Of a DNA stretch of 64,000 nt, positions 13,179 to 25,389 are shown one piece after another. Position 1 is the stretch's first letter, and every line of letters begins with the position of its first letter. The stretch is taken from the NCBI GenBank assembly GCA_963573385.1, contig CAUYLG010027035.1, forward strand, positions 51,826 to 115,825, read 5' to 3'. The position numbers and the translations under genes were made by a program. The stretch comes from Cacajao melanocephalus. Its lineage: Eukaryota; Chordata; Mammalia; Primates; Pitheciidae. The notes under the pieces were generated by a model. That model was not told the DNA's origin. It ran no database searches and saw only the letters and a list, made by a program, of their open reading frames with translations.

Positions 13179-14967
13179 TTAAAAAGCAAGGGATGAAATT
13201 AAAGTGTAAGAGTTCTTATTAGTCTTCTCTTTGCTTATTTGTTAGTTTATGCTATCAGTATTAAATTATCTTCAGTCCAAAATAATAGGTTAAAAGATAT
13301 TATTTGCAAGTCCTATGGTAACCTCAAATTTAAAAACATAAAACAGATACACAAAAAATAAAAAGCAAGAAATTAAGACATATCACCAGACAAAGTCATC
13401 TTCACTAAAGAAAGACAGGAAGGAAAAAAGAAGGAAGAGAAGAACACAAAACAAACAGAAAGCAAATAGCAAAATGGAAGGGGCTAAGTCCTTACTCAAC
13501 GATAATGAGATTGAATGCAAATAGACTAAATAATCCAATTGAAATACACACAGTGGCTGAATCCATAAAAAAGCAAGTTCCAATAATCTGTTGCCTACAA
13601 GAAACACACTTCACCTATAAAGACTCACATAGACTGAAAAGGAAGGGAGAGAACAAAATATTCCATGCACAAGGAAACCAAAGAAAGAGGCAGACTAGCT
13701 ATACTTATGTCAGACAAAATAGATTTTAAGTCAAAAACTGTAAGAAGAAAAAAAGAAAGAGGAAATAACAATCGTAAATATATATGTACCCAACACTGGA
13801 GCATCCAGATATATTAGAGCTAAAGAGAGAGACAGACCCCCAATACAATAATAGTTGGAGACTTCAACACCCTATTTTCAACATTGGATAAACCATCCAG
13901 GCAGAAAATCATCAAAGAAACATCAGGCTAAATCAGCATTATACACCAAATGGACCTGATAAATATTTATAGAACATGTTATCCAACAGCTGCAGAATAT
14001 TCATTCTTCTTCTCAGCACATGGATCATTCTAAAGGACTGAATATATGTTAGGCCAAAAAAAAGTCTTAAAATATTCAAAAAAATTGAAATAATATTAAA
14101 TATATTCTCTGACCACAGTGGAATAAAACTAGAAATCAACAAGAGGAATTTCAGAAACTATACACACATATGGAAATTAAGACCAATGGGCCAATTAAAA
14201 AATTTAGAAGACAACTGAAACATTTCTTGAAATGAATTAAAATGAATCACAACATGCCAAAACCTACTGGATACAGTAAAAGCAGTACTAAGTGGGAAGG
14301 TGATAGCTTCTTTTGATAAGTGCCTATATCAAAAAAGTAGAAAAACTTCAAATAAACAACCTCTTAAAGGAAGAGCAAGAGCAAATTAAACCCAAAATTG
14401 GTAAAAGAAAAGAAATAATAAAGATCAGAGTAGAAATAAAAAAAAAATTGAAACAGGAAAAAAACTACAAAAGATCAATGAAACAAAAGGTTGGTTTTTG
14501 GAAAATATAAACAAAATTGACAAAGCTTTATCTTGATTAAGGAAAAAGAGAGAGGACCCAAATAAATAAAATCAGAGATGAAAATGGAGATGTTACAACT
14601 GACACCACATAAATTCAAAGCATCTTTAAAGGCTACTATGAGCAACTGTATGTCAATAAATTAGAAAACCTAGAGGAGATGGATAAATTCCTAGACACAT
14701 ACAACCTACCAAGACTGAACCATGAAGAAATCCTTAACCTGAACAAACCAATAACAAGTGATGAGATTAAAGATGTAATAAAAAGTCTCCCAGCAAAGAA
14801 AAGCCCAGAAACTGATGACTTCACTGATGAATTTTACCAAATATTTAAAGAAGAACTATTACCAATCCTATTCAAATTATTGTGAAAAATAGAGGAGCAG
14901 AAAATGCTTCCAAACTCCTTCTGTGAGGCCACTATTACCATAATGCCAAAACCAGACAAAGACACAT

Positions 14968-14978
14968 GAAAAAAGAAA

Positions 14979-15026
<48 letters not shown>

Positions 15027-15051
15027 AAAAAAGAAAGAAAGAAAGAAAGAA
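14968..15051 (+). repeat. (GAAA)n tetranucleotide microsatellite
   Basis: About 20 GAAA units with interruptions, inside the old L1 ORF2. A homopurine tract of this length can adopt triplex DNA in vitro (known property). Confidence 0.97.
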
Positions 15052-16525
15052 GCTACAGGCTAATATATCCTTTATGAACTTTGATGCAAAAATTCTACAC
15101 TAACTACTAGCAAACCAAATTTGACAATACATTAAAAGGATCATTCATCACCACCAAGTGGGATTTATTCCAGGGATGCAAAGATTGTTCAACATATGCA
15201 AATCAATCAATGTAATAAATTATATCAACAGAATGAAGGACAAAAACCATATGACCAATACAATTGGTGCTGAAAAAGTACTTGAAAAAATTTAACATCC
15301 TTTCTGATAAAAACCTGAAAAAAATGGGTACAGAAGAAACATCTCAACTCAATAAAAAACATATACCATAGACCCACAGCTAGTATCATACTGAATGGGG
15401 AAAAACTGAAAACTTTTCCTCTAAGATCTGGATCAAGGCAAAGATGGCCACTTTCATCACTGTTGTTGAATGTAATACTGGAAGTCTAAGCTAGAGCAAT
15501 CAGACAAGAGAAAGAAATAAAGGGCATCCAAACTGGGGGAAAAAAAGTATTGTTGTCTGCAGATGATGTAATCTCATATTGGAAAAACCTAATGACTCCC
15601 TTAAAAAACTATTGGAAGTGATAAATTCAGTAAAGGTACAGGATACAAAATTCACATAAAAATTAGTATTTCTATATGCTACGAGTGAATTATCTGAAAA
15701 GGAAATCAAGGATGTAATCTCAGAAGTTACAAATAAAATTAAATACCTAGGAATAAACTTAATCAAAGAAGTGAAACACTTCTACAATTAAAATTATAAA
15801 ACATCAATGAAAGAAATTGAAGAGGATAAAAAAGAAAGTTATTCCATGTTCATGGACTGCAAGAATAAATATTGTTATGAAGTCCATACTACTCAGAGCA
15901 ATCTACAGATTCAATGCAATCTTTATCAAAACACCAATGACATTCTTTACCAAAATTGAAAAAATCCCTAAAGTGTATATGAAACCACAAAAGACTCAGA
16001 ATAGCCAAAGCTATCCTGAGCAAAAAGAACCAAACTGTAATCATAGTATCTCACTTCAAATCATACTACAGGGCGACAGTAACCAAAACAACATGGTACT
16101 GACATAAAAACAGACACATAGTTCAGTGGAACAGGTTAGAGAACCCAGAAATAAATCTGTACACCTATAGTGAGCTCATAATTGACAAAGATCCCAAGAA
16201 TATACATTGGGGAAAAAACAATCTCTTCAATAAATGGTGCAAGGAAAGCTGGATATCTATATGCAGAAGAATGAAAGTAGACTCCTGCATTTTTTATATG
16301 CTCCTGCATATAAAAAAATCAAACAAAAATGGATCAAAGACTTAAAACCATGACCTCAAACTATAAAACTGCTACAAGAAAACTTTGGAAAAACTCTTCA
16401 AGACATTAGACTGGGCAAAAATTTCTTGAGCAATAGCCCACAAGCATAGGCAATCAAAGAAAAATGGACAAATGGGATCACATCTAGTTAAAAAGCTTCT
16501 GCAGAGCAAAGAATACAATCAAAAA

Positions 16526-17345
16526 GTGAAGCAAAAAATCCTGCTAAAATGCATCCCCACCTGCACTGACTAGTCAAAAAAACCAGAGGTGCAAACAAGA
16601 TTGATTCATTACTGAAAATTTAAGGTCACAGGGAAATTTTATTTTTTTTTATAGAATTCAGGCAGTCCTAGTTAAATATTAATATAAACATGAAGAATTT
16701 ATAAACTCATTTGAAACTGAGAAAAAAAATAAAAGAGTAAAAAAATGTTTTTTTTAAGAAGCCAAACTGCGATGGAAGCTGCTTTACTCAAAAATCTGGT
16801 CCACAACCTTCATTAGATTATCTATCAGGACAATTAAACTTTGGCCATATGAACTTGTCCCATTTTGTAGAAATATAATTTTGTCTCTATTATCTTTTAC
16901 AAACTAGTGAATATATATTACTATTTCATGACTAAACTTCTGAAATTAAAGCACCCTTAGATCCTTGTGTGTGTGTGTGTGTGTGTGTGCATACATATAT
17001 ACAGTTAGGTGTGTTTATGCATATGTAAATTTATTATACTGTGTGTGTGTGTCTACATGGTAAAATCTGGTGTAGCTGGCCAGAAATCCCTTAAGGAATT
17101 CTATTCAGATAGGTTCAAATATGTGAGTATTCCTAAAAATTTTAAAAATATATAGTTATTAACCCAAATAGCTTTCAGTTTATGTGAGTGAAGTAAATCT
17201 TTAACGAATAAGCTGGTTTTAAAATTATTGATTAAAAAAATAGAAGTGTCTTTAAAATTGTCCATATACATTTTTGCCTGGATTTATTGGTCTCATAGTT
17301 TTGTATTTGTCTCTGCTAGATGTCCTGTTATAAAACTATAAGCTC
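16526..17345. other. AT-rich stretch, origin unassigned
   Basis: No gene is seen. It contains a (TG)n run at 16,966-16,988. It may be the resumed host sequence, possibly ERV interior, interrupted by the L1, but I could not match it confidently. Confidence 0.3.
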
Positions 17346-17346
17346 T

Positions 17347-17658
17347 TGGCTGGGTGTGGTGGGTCACACCTATAATCACAGCACTTTTGGAGGCCAAGGT
17401 GGGCAGACCACCAGAAGTCAGGAGTCTGAAACAAGCCTGGCCAACATGGTGAAACCCTATCTCTACTGAAAATACCAAAACTAGCCGGGTATGGTGGCAT
17501 GTACCTGTAATTCCAGCTATTCAGGAGGCTGAGGCAGGAGAATCACTTGAACCAGGAGGTGGAGGTTGCAGTGAGCCAAGATTGTGCCACTGTATTCCAG
17601 CCTGGGTGACAGAGCAAGACTCTGTCTCAAAAAAGAAAAAAAAAAAAAAAAAAAAAAG
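17347..17658 (+). mobile_element. Alu with long poly-A tail
   Basis: GGCTGGGTGTGGTGGGTCACACC through GACTCTGTCTC plus an A-rich tail of about 27 nt. Confidence 0.95.
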
Positions 17659-17689
17659 GGAAATCCTGACAGAACTGGGAGCGCCTGAT

Positions 17690-18086
17690 TAAAAAAAACT
17701 ATCACAAACACTCTTGCCTGATTAAAAAAAAAAAAAAACTATCACAAACATTTTGCAAAACTATAACCTTACACAAAGACCATCACAATGTTACACAAAA
17801 ATACTTATGTGAGGACATCTGCCCAGCAACTGCCTGTCCAGTCCCAGACAGGCACCATTCTTGTTATTGATCCCTGTGGCCTCTACCACCACAGCAGAAG
17901 ATTTCAGCCTCACTTCTAACCAACAATGCCTCTGATTTCAGTGCCAAAGATTCTCAGGTGCCAGTGTCACATTAGAAAAGGGTTATAGAAGTAACCTTGT
18001 AAATTTTAAAAATCTAGGTGTCAATTTCCCTGAATCAAGGGGAAGAAGCCATACTCCATTGATTAACATTTCTCTGGATACCAGTC
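17690..18086 (+). repeat. Unclassified dispersed repeats
   Basis: 17,740-17,885 is a diverged copy of the segment at 7,430-7,575 (GTGAGGACATCTGCCCAGCAACTGCC in parts). 18,020-18,080 resembles 20,860-20,925 (both contain a CCTxGAATCAAGxGGA phrase). Families not named. Confidence 0.5.
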
Positions 18087-18247
18087 ACTGACATAGTTTG
18101 GATGTTTGTTCCCTTCAAATCTCGTGTTGACATGTAATTTCCAATGTTTGAGATTGGGCCTGGTAGTGGGGTTTTTGGGTGATGGGGGCAGATTCTCTCA
18201 TGAATAGCTTGGTGCTGTCCTTGTAGTAATGAGAAGTTATCACTCTG
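18087..18247 (+). mobile_element. MaLR LTR (MST/THE1 type), 5' part only
   Basis: GACATAGTTTGGATGTTTGT, AATGTTTGAGATTGGGCCTGG, and CATGAATAGCTTGGTGCTGTCC are the ordered 5' landmarks of MST/THE1 LTRs. It stops at a TA/TG microsatellite. Confidence 0.8.
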
Positions 18248-18249
18248 TG

Positions 18250-18300
<51 letters not shown>
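18247..18300 (+). repeat. (TA)n(TG)n compound microsatellite
   Basis: Alternating AT then GT units at the end of the truncated LTR. Confidence 0.97.
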
Positions 18301-18305
18301 TCAGG

Positions 18306-18455
18306 CTAGTTCGAGACCAGCCTGACCAACATGGTGAATCCCCATCTCTACTAAAAATACAAAAATTAGCCTGGCGTGGTGGCGTCCACCTGTATTCTCC
18401 GCTACTTGGGCAGCTGAGGCAGGAGAATCACTTGAACCTGGGAGGTGGAGGTTGC
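18306..18455 (+). mobile_element. Alu fragment (middle part)
   Basis: Starts at TTCGAGACCAGCCTGACC and stops at GGAGGTTGCA, running straight into ATATAAATATAAA. It lacks head and tail, unusual for retroposition; see findings. Confidence 0.9.
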
Positions 18456-18665
18456 ATATATAAATATAAATATATAAAAATAAAATCTAGACATTAATCC
18501 AAAATACATAAAAACATATTTTCATAAGCACTTACATACAGATGTCTATAAATATAAATATATATATGTATAGAGCATGTATAAATATATATATAGCATA
18601 TATAAATATATGGCATATATCTATATATCTATATATATGTATAAACATATACACACGTATATGAA
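18456..18665 (+). repeat. AT-rich low-complexity array
   Basis: TATATAAATATA-type units with a 65-bp duplicated L1 segment at its start (18,487-18,551). Confidence 0.85.
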
Positions 18666-18689
18666 ATTATAAAGTACCCACTGTGCTCA

Positions 18690-19800
18690 AAACAATTTAG
18701 AAAAGAGAGGACAAAGTTAGATAAATACACTACTGTAGTTCAAGTGTTAATATAAAGTTACACTCATCAAGATAGTTAAATATTAGTGTAAGAATGGACA
18801 AATAAATGGAGCAGAATAGTGTCCAGAAATAAATCCACAACAGCATAATCAGTACCAAGGATAATCACTAGGGAAAAGTATGCTCTTATAACCAGTAGCA
18901 CTAAAGCAACTGAATACCTGTATTAAAAAAACCAAAACCAGGAATCTCAGCCCTTTACTTATACTGTAAACATAAATAAACTCTAAATGAAGTATAAACA
19001 TAAATGTAAAAGTTAAAACCATGCACTTTTTAGAAGAAAATTGTCATAGCCTTGAGGTGGGCAAAGATAAGACACAAAATATACATCGTAAGAAAACCTG
19101 ACTACTATGAAGCACAACTAGACTAGCAAATATCAAATACAACTGACAACACCAAATGCTGATGAGGATGAGAAGCAAACAGAAATCTCCTATGTTGAGG
19201 ATGGGAGTTTAGGAGGGCATACTCGCTTTGGAAAGGTTTGTTTCTTATACAAATAAGTACACATTGTAAGATCCAATAATTGCACCTCTAGATATTAATC
19301 CAAGATACATAAAAATATATTTTCATAAGCACTTATATACAGTTGTCTATACCATTTTACTTAAAATAGAAGGAAACTGGAAACAATCAAATGACCGCCA
19401 ACTGATAAACGGACAAAATACATCTTGTACAGTGGTAGTATAGAATACTAATCAGCAATAAAAAGAGTAAAACTCCTAAAATATGGATAAATAGGGAAAC
19501 ATCATGCTGAGTAAAACAAGCCAGGTATAAAAACCACATGCTGTTAAGATTTCATTTCTATGAAATTTTAGAATAGGCAAAGCTAATATAATACGATAGA
19601 AGCAGATCAGTGGGTGCCTAGCATAGGGGGTCTGGAATTGGCAACAGAAAGGCAAGAAGGAAATCCAGAGTGGATGGAAACATTCTACACCTTGATTGTT
19701 AGAACAGCTACACAGGTGAATACATTTGTCAAAACTTATCAAACTTTGGACTTAAAATGAGTGCATCTTATTGCATGCAAATAAACACTTCAATACTGAC
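18690..19800 (+). mobile_element. L1M 3' half
   Basis: Contains ATACTAATCAGCAATAAAAAG, CATGCTGAGTAAAACAAGCCAGG, TAGAATAGGCAAAGCTAAT and CATTTGTCAAAACTTATCAAAC in the order of old L1 ORF2 end and 3' UTR. Confidence 0.75.
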
Positions 19801-20430
19801 TAATAACAACATTAATTTGTTTTGCCAGTTGACAGGGCTTTAAGATAAAAGACACCAGTAAGGTAAAGATTTGGTCCCGATATTTTTAAAAGGGTTACTG
19901 TTAAAATCTTTAACTTGAAGCCCATCTCTTTCTTGGCTCCTTTTTAATGAAGGAAAAACTTTCCATTCTTCTGCCTCTCTTCCTTTTCTTTCTCTTCTTC
20001 TCCTTTTTCTAAGAATAAAAATATTCTTCATCGAGGAAATGGAAAATAAGTTAGTTTATATTTGAATTTTTTAACTAAGAATTAATTTAATATGAATTAG
20101 AATTTTTGGAATAAGACTATTAATTCTAGCACTTTATTAAAACCAATGAGTTTCTGGTATGCATAATTCATGTTTGAGAGAGCGCTCTTAACTAGTTTCA
20201 TAATTATTACTGCCTCCCACATTTGAAATTAGTGGTATATATATAGTGGCTTTCTCGCTTCTGTAATCTCTATCTAAAAAGAGAAGCAAGCACAGGCATT
20301 TCTTAGTAGCTTTACTGCTACAAGGCATAAATATGGCAAATATCCAATTTCAGATTTAAAAATGATTAGCTGTCAATCCATGAGTGCTGGAGGATGTTTT
20401 TTTATTTGTTTGTTTTGTTTGTTACGTTTT
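19801..20430. other. Intergenic stretch, nothing identified
   Basis: AT-rich, unique-looking, with a CT-rich piece at about 19,975-20,015 and a GTTTTGTTT run before the next Alu. No gene or repeat recognised. Confidence 0.4.
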
Positions 20431-20431
20431 G

Positions 20432-20632
20432 TTTTCTTTGCTTTGAGACAGGGTCTCACTCTTGCCCAGGTTGGAGTGCGGTGACTTCACCACGGCTCAC
20501 TGCAGCCTCTACCTACCTGGGCTCACCTCAGCCTTTCGGGTAGCTGGGACTACAGGTGAGCACCACCATGCCAAGCTAACTTTTTGGTATTTTTTGTAGA
20601 GATGAGGCTTCACCATGTTGCCCAGGCTGGAG
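20432..20632 (-). mobile_element. Alu (AluJ-like), truncated
   Basis: Plus strand reads TTGAGACAGGGTCTCACTC through CACCATGTTGCCCAGGCTGGAG and then stops: an antisense Alu missing its left-arm start. Confidence 0.85.
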
Positions 20633-21272
20633 AAAGGTGTTTTAAGCCCTCTGCCATCCCCAGCCTTAATACCCCACCTCTTACTGCCTCATCATGAGGC
20701 TAGATTTCAACCTCACTTCTTTTCACCAGAGAAACTTAAGATTGTGTGGTTTCCTGTTAGATTTCTGTTTGAGGCTCTCAGGCACTGCTGCCACTTTTGC
20801 TGGTGGTGACAAAAGCAACCTCAGACTTGTGCATTTGGCCATTTTGAGCTATACTGTCAAAAAATCCAGAGGCCAGTTTTCCTAGAATCAAGAGGATAGA
20901 GGCCACAATCCATTGAACAAGTCTTCTCTTGAAAGCAGGTACAGTGTTACCACTATCTTGTATAACGTGCACCGGTGCCAGCGGGCAACCTAACATTCTT
21001 ATCTTCTTCTGTTGAAATTTCTCTCCAGCAGTAGCTGCACTATAGTTTATCCCCTGTTACTGATTTATTATTATTTCTCTGAATTATCCTGGCTAATTCA
21101 GAGAAACATTTTTTTTTCCCTCCAAACTTTGTCATTTAATTCTTGGGGCTGGGGGGAGCAGAGGGATTACAGGGATTCATGTAAAGCTTCTCAATCTTAT
21201 TAGTGTCAGATAAATGCAAATAAAGTAACACTGAGATGCCACACCTTGTACACATAAGATTGGCAAATGTTT
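20633..21272. other. Intergenic stretch with one unclassified old repeat
   Basis: 20,700-20,990 shares a phrase with 18,020-18,080 and is therefore repetitive, but unnamed. No gene. Confidence 0.35.
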
Positions 21273-21290
21273 AAAAGTTAACTGTTTTAC

Positions 21291-21546
21291 CTCATGTTCT
21301 CACTCATAAGTGGGTGTTGAACAATGAGAACATTGTTCAACATCGACACAGAGAGGAGAACATCACACACTGGGGCCTGTCGGGGGTTAGGGAATAAGGG
21401 AGGGATAGCATTAGGAGAAATACCTAATGTAGATCACGGGGGGATGGATGCAGCAAACCACGATGGCACGTGTATATGTATGTAACAAACTTGCACAATC
21501 TGCACATGTAACCCCAGAACTTAAAGTATAATAAAAAAAGGAAAAA
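21291..21546 (+). mobile_element. 5'-truncated L1PA 3' end with internal hairpin
   Basis: CTCATGTTCTCACTCATAAGTGGG to AGAACTTAAAGTATAATAAAAAA. Target-site duplication of about 16 bp: AAAAGTTAACTGTTTTA at 21,273-21,289 versus AAAAGTTAGTGTTTTA at 21,547-21,562. Confidence 0.92.
21315..21342. repeat. Perfect 12-bp hairpin in L1 3' UTR
   Basis: TGTTGAACAATG, loop AGAA, CATTGTTCAACA. Usual L1 reads on from GAGAACACATGGACACAG, so the right arm is an inserted inverted copy. Confidence 0.95.
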
Positions 21547-21559
21547 AAAGTTAGTGTTT

Positions 21560-22364
21560 TAGTTATGTATTGCTGTATAACAAACTATCCCCTAAATTAA
21601 TGACAGTGCCCTTAAGATTCTTGGAATCTCTTTTACATAGCAAGAAGGGCATAGGGGGCACATACTCAACTCTTTCTGACAGCTCAAAAAATGGTTTAAC
21701 AGCTGCATCTTCTTTTGAGGATTTACCTCAATATTTATCCTTAGGCCAAATTTTGCTGACAACATGCTGAATTTGATCTTTGAATTTTCTGACTTTGAGA
21801 ACTTTCTGATTGCTGTTGTAGAATGACCACCTTGAGGCCTCAAAATTTCTTGAAATTCTGCTAAAAAACTAAACAGTTTCTTCCTATCTTGTATTTTACC
21901 ATAGGCAGCCAGAGAAAGCCATTTGTCACGTTTAACATTCTGCCTGGAAATTTCCCTAGCTGGATCTTACCAGATAAAATGAACTCCAGAGTTAATTTCT
22001 GGGCAAAAACCACCTCAAGTGCCTTGCATCTTCGGTGTGACAGAAGGGAATAGAGTCTGGTGGCAGGATTTAATCAGAAGGGGGTAGTACATCCTAAACT
22101 ACGAATTTTGTAACTCTGGTCTCCTGGGGAAAATACTGAAATTCTATACCATTACTCTTGAGCCTTGAAGAACTGAAGAGGTTGAGTTGGTGAATATATG
22201 CCGTCAGACAGAATTACTTTGAAAACAGTGAAACATGCAAAACCTTTGAGCAGTCCAGTATTTGTTAAATGAATTCACAGAGGAGAGTCACTAAAAACAT
22301 TTATGTGAGGTTGGGTAAATAGAATGATATTTTTCATTCAATTCCCTATTTTCTATTAAACTCC
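21560..22364. other. Intergenic stretch, mostly unassigned
   Basis: 21,553-21,600 (TTAGTTATGTATTGCTGTATAACAAAC, in parts) looks like the start of the same old element as 2,860-3,305. The rest is unrecognised; no gene. Confidence 0.35.
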
Positions 22365-22637
22365 TTTTTTTTTTTTTTTTTTTTGCAATGTCGGCCAGGC
22401 TGGAGTGCAGTGGTGCGGTCTCTCTCTTTTCAGTTTGAGCAATTCTGCTGCCTTAGCCTTCTGAGCAGCTGGGACTATAGGGATGCACCACCACACCTGG
22501 CTAATTTTTGTATTTTTAGTAGAGATGGGGTTTCACCATGTTGGCCAGGCTGGTCTTGAACTCCTGGCCTCAAGTGATCTGCCCATCTTGGTCTCCCAAT
22601 GTGTTGAGATTACAGGCATGAGCCACTGTGCTCGGCC
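22365..22637 (-). mobile_element. Alu
   Basis: Antisense poly-T, then GGCCAGGCTGGAGTGCAGTGG to GAGCCACTGTGCTCGGCC. Confidence 0.95.
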
Positions 22638-23680
22638 AACACCTACTTTTTACAAACTACTGAACAAGTAATTTGGGGTTAGAGCCAAAGGGTGAGGTAT
22701 AATCCTTGCTTTCAAATAGGATAGTTCATAGAATATGACTTAAATAAATACATAATGACATACTGTTATATTCCAAGTGAGCCCTTATTAAATAAATGCT
22801 TTTCGATTTTTTTTGGTTACCATTGGTTCACATGTACAATCTTTCTTAATATGGGATCACTAATATTGAGGAGATCCTATGTATAAAAACAATCACTTGT
22901 GTCTGAGATTGATTGTTAATGTCAATTTAATGCATATCATCTGTAAAAAGGTAATTTATAAGTAAATGTTAAAAATACCTGCCAGAACAATAGGATTCTG
23001 AAAGATTCTGTTTGGAAAAAAACCAGTTTTACGGGGCTATGTTATTCTATACCTGTTTCCCAGTTATTTTCTTTTGCTTTCTTCACCACGTTGCGGCAGA
23101 CCAGGTCTCACTAACACAGGCCTCCATAACAATGGTTTCAGCACTGACCTAGCGGTTCAGTTAAATACTAAAAGCTGAAAGAGGCAGTGCCCTTCTACAA
23201 AGACTGCAATGTCATAAAAGCTCACCAAGAGTTTTGCCTAGGCCTTTCCCAGGCCTTAAAGCATGACCGGATAACGAAGGAATTCTTAACGGGATCCGTT
23301 TAGGATTAAAGGTTTTATTGGGGGTTTGAAGAAACTCTCCAAACCTCCATGATTTAGCAGGAGACTCCAGCACCTGGACCCACTGAGATTAAGTAACTTT
23401 ACTGAGGTTCCAAAGGAAGAGCTTCAGGACTCAGATCTTAGTTACAGATTAAAGGTTAATCACTTAGGTCTTTAGATGAACGCACACTTACACATAGACA
23501 TATAGCTTAGAAGGTATATAAGCTCTGGAAAACTTTGTAATTTTGAGTTGGTCTGGGGATAATTTCCAGGCCCTCTCCCTGTAACCAGTTGCAGAAATAA
23601 GCTCCCTTCTCTCCCAGTTCATCTGCATCTTGTTATTGGGTGGCGAGAACGAGCAGCCCGATCCTCGGTTTGGTCTGGGA
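22638..23680. other. Intergenic stretch, nothing identified
   Basis: No frame, gene or repeat that I can support; mixed-composition unique-looking DNA. Confidence 0.4.
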
Positions 23681-23689
23681 ATAGCATTA

Positions 23690-23910
23690 CATAGAAAGAG
23701 AGCATAGGCTTTGTAGCCAGTCGATCGGGTTTCAAATCCTGATTCTATCACTTAAAAGCTGTGTGACATTGGGTGTAGCAAATGTCTCTGTGCCTCTGTT
23801 TCTTCATGGGAAAAATGAAAGCAATACTTTACATCCCCCACCCATAATTCAATGCCTGGCCCAGTGTCAGAACTCAATCTTTGTTAAACAGGTGAATGAG
23901 GTCCCAAATG
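23690..23910 (+). repeat. MIR SINE
   Basis: GAGAGCATAGGCTTTGTAGCCAG, GGTTTCAAATCCTGATTC, AGCTGTGTGACATTGGG, CTGTTTCTTCATGGGAAAAATG in MIR order. Confidence 0.8.
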
Positions 23911-25380
23911 TTCCTGACATTTAAAGACAGCTCTCCACTGCCTAGCTGGTATAATGGTTATCTTTTTGGGGAACACCCATCAGAGCAGCTGCTTCCACCT
24001 TGCTTTATTTTTCTGCAGGTAATATCCTCTTCCCATCATTATCTGCTAAGTTCTTGACTGAATGCCTGGTAGGAGCTCAGACAACCAAGTGTGGTTTTGT
24101 GCCTCACCCTCCTGACACACCTTGTTTTCTGTTCCCATGGACTCCAGAACCTGCTCTAGGGTTTGAACTGCAGACTTGTTCCTGCACTGTTCTCTATGTT
24201 TGCTTGTGGCCATCCCAGTGATGTTAAATGTGGCTCCTTCCCTCTGAAAGCAGGGAAGGATTGGGTTCAGGGAGAGTGTTTGACACAGGTGTTACACATG
24301 ATGAACTATCCATCAGGGACAGGGATCAGAGCAGAGGTCAGAGAAGAGTGGTGGGGGTGGAAACCTGTCATGATCAGGAGAGGAGGGAGGGATGTCACAG
24401 TAACATGCTGTCTGCTAATTGGCAGATTGTCATCTTCATGACCTGAATGGTCTTGTTAGATCCTGCTGCAATTTTGCAATGATGTAGGGTCACCCCTGCT
24501 CTCACGTGCAGGCAGAGTTTTCTCCCATCCAGACAATACTGATGAGAAAGATATTAGCAAGAGATACCATCCAGATCAAATATATCTTACAGAGATCAGT
24601 GCAACTTTGTACAAATGAGTCCAGGGACTCTTACTCCATGAGTATCCTGAAACTCAGTGCATCTTTTCCCTGGGGAAAATGAAAACACAGGGCCACCCAA
24701 AAAACAAGCGAAATATATTGGAAGGAAACTCTGGTATATAACATTGAGCTGTTGGTTTGAAAAGGGGTGACCTCTCTGTGCAAATGACTTCTTTTTCCAA
24801 ACAGAGCTGAACAAGGTAAGATTATGGGTTAATGGCTTTTATAATGATTAAAAATAAAATGTAAACCTGGTGTAGCTAGAGCTTATAGCCCTACAGCAAC
24901 TCACAAAACCATCAAATAATTTTAACCAACTGCTTATGCAAGGATATTTCTATTGGGAGAGGGTAGGTCAGACTCTAGTCTCTCTTTAAGAGGCTGCCAA
25001 GACAGCCTGGACTCAGATGACAAGGCATCTGTGTATTCTCTGAGGCCAAGACTAGGAAAATGTGTCTCAGCAGGCAAGGGGGGAAAGTGATACCTTTATA
25101 AAAGACATTAAAAAGTGAGAGTTCTCCAAGGATTTTTTTGAAACTACCATTATAGTTATATCATCTCTCTTTCCCCAGAAAGTCCACTTGGATTAAGCTC
25201 ATCAACCAATGGAAATGTCAGTAATTGGACGGTTGTATATCAGAGTAAAACAATGTTTATCTGTTAAACTGAATTTTATATCCATGTGGCATTCAGTTTT
25301 TTTCCCCCCCAAGATCTGGGATAGTGAAAGTTCCATTGATTTGTCGGCCTCGACTGTGTGGTGCTAACCGCTGAAGTACT
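23911..25380. other. Intergenic stretch, nothing identified
   Basis: Unique-looking, moderate GC in 24,000-24,450. Open frames here are short and unsupported. No gene. Confidence 0.4.
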
Positions 25381-25389
25381 TGCCTCCAG

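Noticed and set aside
14313..14885. Open pieces resembling a reverse-transcriptase polyprotein
   Set aside because: Decayed L1 ORF2 fragments; reported as mobile element, not as genes.
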